Source of the DNA: Chloromonas sp. AAM2
Taxonomy: Eukaryota; Chlorophyta; Chlorophyceae; Chlamydomonadales; Chlamydomonadaceae
Direction of reading: 5' to 3'
Assembly (NCBI GenBank): GCA_004335635.1
Contig: QAXH01005831.1
Coordinates: forward strand, 50,347-67,630
Length of the DNA: 17,284 nucleotides
A model generated the notes under the pieces. The model saw only the letters and a list, made by a program, of their open reading frames with translations. It ran no database searches and was not told where the DNA came from. The position numbers were made by a program, and so were the translations under genes. Shown in pieces: positions 1-7,471 of the stretch (positions are counted from its first letter, which is position 1; every line of letters begins with the position of its first letter).

Positions 1-14
1 ATTTTTGCTCTGTG

Positions 15-35
15 TTTAATCCATTTTGGATTAAA
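15..35. repeat. Short stem-loop near left edge
   Basis: A perfect 9-bp inverted repeat (arms 15-23 and 27-35, loop TTT) is followed by A/T-rich sequence. In algal plastid DNA such stem-loops commonly mark the 3' end of an upstream transcript. The upstream gene lies outside the window, so this role is inference. Confidence 0.4.
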
Positions 36-366
36 AGGTTTTATTAAAAAATTTTAAATTTCCTTAAAACCAACTTAATATATTGTTATACTTTATTTGT
101 TTTTTATTAACAAAAATTATTATTAATATATTATTAATTGTTAATGTATTTTTACACATTATATTATATAAGTATATATAATATATAGAATTATAAGTTT
201 TATTTGAAAACTAAAACAATAAATAGGGTTAAGAGGATTATAGAATTTAAAATAATTTTTTTATTTTTACTTTAAATTTTGTTTTTATTACAAGTAAATA
301 TAACAAATTAAGAAATAAAGATAATTCTTTTTGTTTATTTTTTCTTAACTCTTTTTTTAACTTTAG
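36..366 (+). other. A/T-rich leader upstream of rpl23
   Basis: No ORF or RNA gene is visible in this stretch. A weak sigma70-like arrangement can be picked out: TTGTTA at 138-143 and TATTAT at 162-167, spaced by 18 bases. In DNA this A/T-rich such matches are expected by chance, so it is only a candidate promoter for rpl23. No Shine-Dalgarno-like purine run lies close before the ATG at 367. Confidence 0.25.
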
Positions 367-714
367 ATGACTGAAACTACAGAAAAAGTAACAAAGGATG
401 CTAATATGTCGATTCAATCAATTTCTTTTAATATTGATTTAGTCAAATATCCTATTATCACAGAAAAAACCTATTTAGCATTATATAAAAATCGTCAATA
501 TACTTTTGATATTGATAAACGTTTAAATAAAACTCAAATTAAAAAACTATTTTCTAATATATTTAATGTAGATGTAATTGCCGTTAATACACACATACCA
601 CCTCGCCAACAACTTCGTGTAGGTATGGCACAAGGTTACCGTCCCTCTTTTAAAAGAGCTATTGTAACTTTAAAAGAAGGACAATCAATTAATTTCAATT
701 TAAAACCAAACTAA
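367..714 (+). CDS. rpl23: Ribosomal protein uL23 (large subunit), chloroplast
   Basis: Encodes uL23, a 50S protein that binds 23S rRNA near the polypeptide exit tunnel of the plastid ribosome. The family signature is clear: [16 protein letters not shown] around residues 24-39, then the central [18 protein letters not shown] stretch (helix that docks on rRNA) and a C-terminal part with [15 protein letters not shown]. The product is 115 residues from the ATG at 367, longer than the usual 90-100. The extra length is an N-terminal segment of 13 residues before a second in-frame ATG at 406 (Met14), which may be the true start and gives 102 residues. Neither ATG has a convincing Shine-Dalgarno sequence. 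It heads the rpl23-rpl2-rps19 group, a remnant of the bacterial S10 operon, and is followed by a long 948-bp spacer. Identity is secure; the start is not. Confidence 0.95.
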   Translation: MTETTEKVTKDANMSIQSISFNIDLVKYPIITEKTYLALYKNRQYTFDIDKRLNKTQIKKLFSNIFNVDVIAVNTHIPPRQQLRVGMAQGYRPSFKRAIVTLKEGQSINFNLKPN

Positions 715-952
715 AAATTTTTATTATTTGCGTATTTTACGAAATCTTTGACTGCTACGTTATTTGTATATACGATTTAGCTAAACGGCAATATATTTTT
801 ATAATATTCTAAAAAATTCATATTTGATAAATTTTATTTATTAGTTAGGTTTGTTTCAAACTACTGCTCTAGTAACACCTAATAAGTTTAAGGAAACCGA
901 AAATGCTTAATTTACCACACAGATTTGCTGCGTATTTTCGCGTGAATTTATT

Positions 953-979
953 AAATTAAAAGATTTTATCTTTTAATTT
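953..979. repeat. A/T inverted repeat, 12-bp stem
   Basis: Perfect 12-bp arms at 953-964 and 968-979 around a TTT loop, ending in a T run on the + strand. It could act as a 3' processing or stability element of the rpl23 transcript, which is inference. Confidence 0.45.
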
Positions 980-1235
980 TTTAAAATTGTAAAATTAGAA
1001 ATTTATTTTAAAAATTTTATTAAAAACAAAATAAAATTAAGCTATTATTGTTATACACGCCCCGACGTTCTACTACCCTTTTGGTTTTCTTCAGCTTGGC
1101 TGAATCGGTCATAGATTGATTTTTTAACTATTGTTATAATCTTCGTTATATTTATTTATAATATGTAAACCGGAGTATTTGGACGTTTATTTATATTTAA
1201 CTTATATAAAAAAGTATTTTGTTATTATTAATTAG

Positions 1236-1279
1236 TACGAAATCTACGATTTCGTATATGAAAATCTACGATTTTCATA
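1236..1279. repeat. Two adjacent hairpins with identical TAC loops
   Basis: Two perfect hairpins lie directly next to each other: 1236-1256 (9-bp arms) and 1257-1279 (10-bp arms). Both loops are TAC and the innermost arm bases (ATC/GAT) are the same. They look like diverged copies of one small dispersed palindromic element. Confidence 0.5.
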
Positions 1280-1312
1280 CAAAATTTTTATTGTCATAAT
1301 AGAATATAATAA

Positions 1313-1339
1313 TTTATAAAAAGTGCGTCTTTTTATAAA
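1313..1339. repeat. 11-bp stem-loop
   Basis: Perfect inverted repeat with arms 1313-1323 and 1329-1339 and the loop TGCGT. Its function is unknown. It lies within a chain of hairpins in the rpl23-rpl2 spacer. Confidence 0.4.
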
Positions 1340-1402
1340 GTAAAAGCTATTAGGCTTTAGAAAACTAAGTATTACTTTGTGATTTTAAATTTTATTTGTG
1401 AC

Positions 1403-1428
1403 GTGCGTAGCCCGTCAGGGCTACGCAC
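1403..1428. repeat. GC-rich palindromic dispersed repeat (copy 1)
   Basis: An 11-bp perfect GC-rich stem (1403-1413 with 1418-1428) surrounds a GTCA loop in an otherwise A/T-rich spacer. The 20-base core 1406-1425 recurs exactly at 16351-16370 inside the ftsH-like gene, and its first 11 bases recur at 10151-10161. This is a member of a mobile-looking family of short dispersed repeats, as known from Chlamydomonas and Volvox plastid genomes. Confidence 0.7.
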
Positions 1429-1662
1429 ACAAAATATTAAATTAGCTTCCTTCCAGCGCTACGCTAAAATAATTTTATTGTTAAAAGATTTATTAGAATC
1501 TTTTAATTAAAGTGTTTTAAACTTATTTTTAATTATTCATAAAAATGAATTTTAGTTTATTTTTTTAGTTAATTTTAAAAGTCTATGAAATGGCTTAATA
1601 ATTTTTAATAAGATATTACCTTTAAAAAAGAATAGTCAAATATTATTGCAAAAAATTAAATT

Positions 1663-2469
1663 ATGGGAATTCATTTATTGAATCCGTGTACACCAGGTAC
1701 ACGAAATAGATCCGTATCAGATTTTAGTGAATTAACTCGTACAAAACCAGAAAAATCATTAACTTCTTATAAACAAAGATCAAAAGGGCGAAATAACCGT
1801 GGTATCATAACATGTCGTCACCGCGGAGGAGGTCATAAACGTTTATATCGTGAAATTGATTTTCGACGTGATAAAATTGGAGTTCCTGCTAAAGTCGTAT
1901 CCATTGAATATGATCCAAATAGAAATGCAAGAATCGCTCTTTTACATTATGAAGATGGAGTAAAACGTTATATTTTACATCCACGTGGTTTAAACCCAGG
2001 TGAGATGATTATTTCTGATTTAAATGCCCCGATTTTAGTTGGAAATTCTCTAGGTGCAGAAATTCATAATGTTGAATTTCAACCTGGTTCTGGTGGTCAA
2101 TTAGCACGAGCTGCAGGTTCTTTGGTTGAAATTTTAGCTAAAGAAGGTGATTTTGTAACAGTTCGTTTACCATCAAAAGAAATACGTTTTATTTCAAAAA
2201 ATAGTTGGGCTACTCTTGGACAAGTTGGTAATGTCGAAGCTTATAACTTAACTATTGGTAAAGCTGGACGTGCTCGCTGGTTAGGTATACGACCAACTGT
2301 GCGTGGTTCAGCTATGAACCCAGTTGACCACCCTCATGGCGGTGGTGAAGGACGTGCACCAATCGGACATAGCCGACCATTAACTCCTTGGGGACGTCCT
2401 GCTTTAGGTAAACTAACACGTAAACCTAAAAAATTCAGTAACGTATTTATAATTCGTAAGCGTAAATAA
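1663..2469 (+). CDS. rpl2: Ribosomal protein uL2 (large subunit), chloroplast
   Basis: Encodes uL2, a core 50S protein next to the peptidyl-transferase centre, needed for subunit association and assembly. The N-terminal [24 protein letters not shown] (residues 11-34) and [15 protein letters not shown] (46-60) are classic. The near-invariant [14 protein letters not shown] at 222-235, with the histidine that approaches the catalytic centre, is intact. The C-terminus is the usual basic tail, [16 protein letters not shown]. At 268 residues it is slightly shorter than the 270-280 usual in plastids, and no intron interrupts it. The ATG at 1663 fits the family N-terminus (MGI-). The upstream sequence is A-rich with no Shine-Dalgarno. 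It lies 948 bp after rpl23 and 533 bp before rps19, so the cluster order is kept but its compact operon spacing is lost. Confidence 0.97.
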   Translation: MGIHLLNPCTPGTRNRSVSDFSELTRTKPEKSLTSYKQRSKGRNNRGIITCRHRGGGHKRLYREIDFRRDKIGVPAKVVSIEYDPNRNARIALLHYEDGVKRYILHPRGLNPGEMIISDLNAPILVGNSLGAEIHNVEFQPGSGGQLARAAGSLVEILAKEGDFVTVRLPSKEIRFISKNSWATLGQVGNVEAYNLTIGKAGRARWLGIRPTVRGSAMNPVDHPHGGGEGRAPIGHSRPLTPWGRPALGKLTRKPKKFSNVFIIRKRK

Positions 2470-3002
2470 ATTTTGCTTATTCCGGCAATTCGCTAATTTA
2501 TTATTAAAACTAAATAAAATATTAAATCTACACCACTACGTACCCTCTTCGCTTCCCTGGAGATAAATTTTTTAAAAACTACCAAATCCCCATCGCGGAA
2601 TGAGGAAAGCGGAACGTACGAGATGATAGTGGTCGGACAGTGTTATATTTTAATAAAGTGATTAACTGATTATAAACTTGGGTTAATATACCCCTATATT
2701 TAGTGTAAAAATGCTTTTTGCAGTTTACACCTGTGCATTGAGAATTATTCTATAGTAAAAAATTTTCTAAAGGCAATAAATTTTTTTTTTAAGAAAATTT
2801 GGGAGATAATATAATTTTCTACAACAGTGCTTCGCACGGCAGCCCTTTTTATGTGTTTGCCACATAAAATTTATATTAAAGGATAGTAAAATAATAAAAA
2901 TTTTTATTTTTACAAAAATTATTTTTGTAAAAGGTTTTTTTTTGATAAAAACTGTTAGAAAAAAAATTTCTGTCCTATCAATTATAATTATTATTTATCA
3001 TT
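2470..3002. other. Spacer rpl2-rps19 with GC-rich inverted repeat
   Basis: This 533-bp spacer contains no supported gene. Its main content is a GC-rich, imperfect inverted repeat at 2532-2633 that stands out from the A/T-rich surroundings. The short ATG-initiated frames here are under 20 codons and match nothing recognised. Confidence 0.5.
2532..2633. repeat. GC-rich imperfect inverted repeat
   Basis: Pairs by eye: 2532-2538 with 2627-2633 (7 bp), 2539-2543 with 2616-2620 (5 bp, with a 6-base bulge on the right arm), and 2551-2558 with 2603-2610 (7 of 8). A loop of about 44 bases remains. The GC content is far above that of the spacer. It could be an RNA structure between rpl2 and rps19 or a decayed palindromic repeat. 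Confidence 0.45.
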
Positions 3003-3281
3003 ATGCCACGTTCAATTACAAAAGGTCCGTTTGTAGCAGGACATTTATTAAAAAAAGTAGAAAAATTAAATAGTATGGGTAAAAAAATTGTTATGAAAAC
3101 TTGGTCTCGTTCATCGGTAATTATTCCACCAATGATTGGTCATACTATAGGTGTCTATAATGGTCGAGAACATATCCCTGTTTTTATTACGGATCAAATG
3201 GTTGGTCACAAACTAGGAGAGTTTTCTCTAACACGTCTATATCGTGGCCATGTTAAAAATGATAAAAAATCAAAACGTTAA
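3003..3281 (+). CDS. rps19: Ribosomal protein uS19 (small subunit), chloroplast
   Basis: Encodes uS19, a 30S head protein that contacts 16S rRNA and lies close to the A-site tRNA and the B1a intersubunit bridge. The 92-residue product has the usual plastid length. The diagnostic blocks are all present: [11 protein letters not shown] at the N-terminus, [30 protein letters not shown] in the middle, then [18 protein letters not shown] and a lysine-rich tail. The family-typical start MPRS fixes the ATG at 3003. No Shine-Dalgarno motif is visible before it. In many plastids rps19 continues into rps3 or rpl16. Here it is followed by a perfect 62-bp palindrome and then atpB more than 1 kb on, so the cluster ends at this gene. 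Confidence 0.97.
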   Translation: MPRSITKGPFVAGHLLKKVEKLNSMGKKIVMKTWSRSSVIIPPMIGHTIGVYNGREHIPVFITDQMVGHKLGEFSLTRLYRGHVKNDKKSKR

Positions 3282-3304
3282 AAGTTTTAAAAGTAAAACT
3301 TAGT

Positions 3305-3366
3305 TTATATAGTATATATATTTGTCTAGAAAATTAATTTTCTAGACAAATATATATACTATATAA
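3305..3366. terminator. Perfect 62-bp palindrome at rps19 3' end
   Basis: Bases 3305-3335 are the exact reverse complement of 3336-3366, giving 31-bp arms with no spacer. It begins 24 bases after the rps19 stop codon. In chlorophyte plastids, 3' inverted repeats stabilise mRNA and define its 3' end rather than acting as efficient terminators. That role is inferred here from position. A spacer-less palindrome of this size can also extrude as a cruciform and recombine. Confidence 0.65.
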
Positions 3367-3431
3367 TTAAAATAAATTAAAATATTATTTTAAAGTTTAA
3401 TAAAAATATAAAAACTGTAAAATTTAATATT

Positions 3432-3449
3432 TACATAAATATTTATGTA
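3432..3449. repeat. 18-bp perfect A/T palindrome
   Basis: Bases 3432-3449 form a perfect palindrome with 9-bp arms and no spacer. It lies between the large palindrome after rps19 and the next hairpin, as part of a cluster of three inverted repeats in about 180 bp. Confidence 0.4.
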
Positions 3450-3455
3450 TAGAAT

Positions 3456-3487
3456 AATATTTATTTATTTGAAAATAAATAAATATT
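3456..3487. repeat. 15-bp A/T inverted repeat
   Basis: Arms 3456-3470 and 3473-3487 are exactly complementary around a two-base GA spacer. It is the third of three inverted repeats behind rps19 and may act as a back-up 3' end element for the ribosomal-protein transcript. Confidence 0.45.
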
Positions 3488-3679
3488 TTAGATTTTTTTA
3501 ACTCACATAGCCTGTCAGTTATTTTCATCCTTTTCTTTATAAATTTTTTATAAATAATTTTTCTTTATCGTTTATTTTTTAACTTATTATTTTATAATTT
3601 AGTGATAATAAAATTATTTAATATCTAATGGTTTTCATTTATTATCTGGGTTTCTGCAAAATAAATATTTGTGTTTATA

Positions 3680-4250
3680 AAATTGCTTTCTAAGAGGGGG
3701 GTGTCACCGTAAGAAATAGGATTTATTTAACTCGTACAGAGAAAAATAATATAAATAAATATCATATGGAAAGCTTAATTTTTTCTTTTCAATATCCTGT
3801 TAATAGCTTTAGAAAAAGGTTTTTAAAAAAGGTTTCTCAACCTCTTGAACAAATACTATTGTGTACCTTACACAAACGAAAAATATTATAAATGATGAAT
3901 ACAAATATCCCCAAATAGGATCTGATTGAAACAGAAGAGTAGCAGAACGGTTAAGGACTTTTTGATTTTAGTTTTAAATTTTTGCCAAGGGGGATCAGAG
4001 TTAGAAAAAAAGTGCAGCGGTAGAGCTAGTAATTTTGGTGATGAAGTGTTGTTCACATTATTTATTTACTATAAATAAATAAAAAAAAAAAAAAATAGAA
4101 AAGAAGTGAGATATTGCGTGTTAAATCCCAGTATTGAATAAATAGTTTCTTTCAAACTGCTAGATACTATTAAAAATAACAAATTTGTGATAACGTAAAA
4201 ATAGGAAGTCGGTTTAATAGTAAAATCAAAGTAACCGTTTCTATATATTC
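3680..4250 (+). ncRNA. Candidate structured RNA, possibly tscA-like split group II intron piece
   Basis: This stretch between rps19 and atpB has no ORF yet is less A/T-biased than the other spacers and contains purine-rich segments such as AGCAGAACGGTTAAGGAC (3941-3958). Local pairings seen by eye are: 3861-3865 with 3869-3873; 3907-3912 with 3990-3995; an 11-bp stem 4058-4068 with 4072-4082; a two-part hairpin 4130-4168; and a two-part hairpin where ATAG 4201-4204 pairs CTAT 4241-4244 and CGGTT 4210-4214 pairs AACCG 4233-4237 across an A/G-rich internal loop. The last two in series resemble domains II and III of group IIB introns. In Chlamydomonas, tscA RNA supplies just these middle domains to the tripartite psaA intron 1. 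No domain V and no psaA exon is visible here, as expected for a middle piece. Boundaries are approximate. A decayed intron or another plastid RNA is equally possible, and no homology search backs this call. Confidence 0.3.
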
Positions 4251-5923
<1,673 letters not shown>

Positions 5924-6002
5924 TCTCCTTATTTTAAGGATTTCATACTTATTTGCTTTTATTAGTTTAAAGTTATAGAAAACTTATTAGTTAATTCTAT
6001 CC

Positions 6003-6052
6003 TAATAAAAGGTTAGACCTTTATTTTTTTATAAAGGTCTAACCTTTTATTA
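6003..6052 (+). terminator. Stem-loop at atpB 3' end
   Basis: Perfect 22-bp arms (6003-6024 and 6031-6052) enclose a T6 loop, starting 79 bases after the atpB stop. The atpB 3' inverted repeat of Chlamydomonas reinhardtii is known to define and protect the mRNA 3' end. The position and form here suggest the same job. Confidence 0.7.
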
Positions 6053-6200
6053 TAAAACTTATATTTTAAATTATAGTAAGGTAAAAACTCCATAAAACGT
6101 TGTTTTTTACTACCATTTGCGCTTCTCTAAAGCGAAAGCGTTTTCAAAAAATATATTTCATATTATAATTTATTAAATGCAGTTTTATTAACAAAATAAC

Positions 6201-6338
6201 ATGAAAACCATTTTTGATCTTAATTATAAGCGTGAAGTAGTAAAGGATCAAAAGATAAATAACAGTGATTTATATATTGAGTTTCATTTTAAAGAAAAAA
6301 AAATTATTTATAATTTTAAGAAAAATTCTTATTATTAA
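6201..6338 (+). CDS. Doubtful 45-codon ORF
   Basis: An ATG-initiated frame of 45 codons encodes a lysine- and tyrosine-rich peptide beginning MKTIFDLNYKREVVKDQ and ending KKNSYY. It has no membrane segment and does not match any small plastid protein that I recognise (the psb, psa and pet small subunits and rpl36 were considered). It lies about 280 bases after atpB. The surrounding DNA is too A/T-rich to hold many open frames, so the ORF is slightly notable, but chance is the simplest explanation. Confidence 0.12.
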   Translation: MKTIFDLNYKREVVKDQKINNSDLYIEFHFKEKKIIYNFKKNSYY

Positions 6339-6837
6339 TAATAATTTTTATTACAAACTAAATTATCTAAATTAGAACATTTAAACAGATTTTTTTAAAC
6401 TATTTACTTAAGTTACATTATTCATTATTAAAATTAATTAAACTTACAATATACGTTAAATTTTTCTTAGTTAAAAGAAAAATTTTTAAATTTGTTAGTT
6501 AACAAACTCTATGTTCATTTTATAAAGCCCGTAAATAAAAAAAAAAAAAAAGTCTGCAAATATAAATTGAATTGTATTATCTAAAAAAAAACGTTAATAT
6601 ATTAAAAGAAAAAGAAATTTTATAAAAAAAAAAAAAATAAAATTATTTATAAAATTCAAAAAATGTCCTAAATTTTAAATTTTATTAAAAGGCAACAAAA
6701 ACTTACACTCCTTTTTGGGAAAGTTATTTTTGGCTTTAGACTAAATATATTTATATATATTTTTTTACCACCACCATATCAAAAAAATATATAAATGTAC
6801 TATCCTTCACATAATATATATATTTCTATCTATATAG

Positions 6838-6962
6838 AATAGATAAAAAAAAATATATATATATATATTAGTTAAAATAAAGTTAAAAAGTAAAAATCAA
6901 ATAATTATAAAAATAAAATTTACTTTAGTAAAAAAAAAAAAATATATATATATATATATAAG
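6838..6962. repeat. A-run and TA microsatellite tracts
   Basis: Two composite tracts, each a poly-A run followed by alternating TA (about 6845-6868 and 6930-6961), are separated by ordinary A/T-rich sequence. They are slippage-prone and likely to vary in length between isolates or assemblies. Confidence 0.6.
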
Positions 6963-7152
6963 TAATTAATAATTTTTATTGTAGTAAATATTTTCATAGT
7001 AAATTTAAATATATCTAAAAGAACATAAATTTAAAGTTCTTTATTTAAAATATTTTTTTTTTACAATTTTTGTATTTAAAAATAGTCTTTACGGGGAAAA
7101 CTAGACTATATATGATATATGAATATATGATATGTCCAAATATATATTATTA

Positions 7153-7211
7153 TAAATAAATACTAAAATAAACTTAAATTCGACATTTAAGTTTATTTTA
7201 GTATTTATTTA
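7153..7211. repeat. 27-bp perfect inverted repeat upstream of ftsH-like gene
   Basis: Arms 7153-7179 and 7185-7211 are exact reverse complements around the loop TCGAC. It lies about 260 bp before the likely ftsH start and over 1.2 kb after atpB. It could therefore be a 5' leader structure, or the 3' end of an unrecognised transcript. Symmetry gives no orientation. Confidence 0.55.
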
Positions 7212-7245
7212 ATCTTTTAGATAAAAAACTAAATATTACTCTGAG

Positions 7246-7335
7246 TTGAAATGATTGAAAGTATATATATATGAATTATATATAGTTTAAATCATAATAT
7301 GATTTAAACTATATATCTATATATTATCATTTCAA
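7246..7335. repeat. Compound inverted repeat upstream of ftsH-like gene
   Basis: An inner perfect 18-bp stem (7278-7295 with 7299-7316, loop AAT) is nested in an outer 10-bp stem (7246-7255 with 7326-7335), with TA-rich sequence between the layers. It follows the 27-bp inverted repeat by 34 bp, so two large hairpins stand in series in the ftsH leader. Confidence 0.55.
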
Positions 7336-7361
7336 AATTATGAAAGTCTTTTTTGTATTAA

Positions 7362-7377
7362 TTTAGCTTACGCTAAA
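7362..7377. repeat. Small hairpin in ftsH leader
   Basis: TTTAGC at 7362-7367 pairs with GCTAAA at 7372-7377 around TTAC, followed by an A run. It is a minor element in the third position of the hairpin series before the ftsH-like gene. Confidence 0.3.
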
Positions 7378-7471
7378 AAATTATATATAAATTATAAGTA
7401 TTTTAAAATTAAACAGTAAACCAAAAAATTCATCATATTATTATTATATTCTTTGTCGTAGACATTTAAAT

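Larger units (their letters stand above)
715..1662. other. Long hairpin-rich spacer rpl23-rpl2
   Basis: This 948-bp stretch has no protein-coding ORF of note and no recognisable tRNA. It holds at least six stem-loops (953-979, 1090-1104, 1236-1256, 1257-1279, 1313-1339, 1403-1428) and a relatively GC-rich patch at 1052-1110. Inverted repeats of this density are typical of chlorophycean plastid spacers. Cluster genes in most plastids are separated by tens of bases, so the spacer is clearly expanded. Confidence 0.6.
6053..7152. other. Long A/T-rich spacer downstream of atpB
   Basis: About 1.1 kb of very A/T-rich DNA without a recognisable gene or tRNA. It contains homopolymer A runs (for example 6539-6551), TA dinucleotide tracts at about 6850-6868 and 6942-6961, and a 45-codon ORF of doubtful reality at 6201-6338. 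A small GC-rich hairpin, CGCTT paired with AAGCG, lies near 6120-6134. Confidence 0.5.

Noticed and set aside
903..959. 18-codon ORF in the rpl23-rpl2 spacer as a small photosystem or cytochrome subunit
   Set aside because: Too short and without the membrane segment that the small psb, psa and pet proteins have.
3929..4060. tRNA gene suggested by GGTTAAGGAC and GGTAGAGC strings
   Set aside because: No 7-bp acceptor stem, no anticodon arm and no T-arm with a TTCRANN loop can be formed at the right distances. The strings are treated as part of a possible larger RNA.
3680..4250. RNase P RNA (rnpB) or tmRNA
   Set aside because: The conserved rnpB cores (such as the GGAAAGTCC block and its partner) and a tmRNA tRNA-like end are not present.
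3680..4250. A complete, self-contained group II intron
   Set aside because: No domain V (GAGC...GTTC-type hairpin) and no reading frame for a maturase are seen, and the region does not interrupt a gene. Only middle-domain resemblance is claimed.
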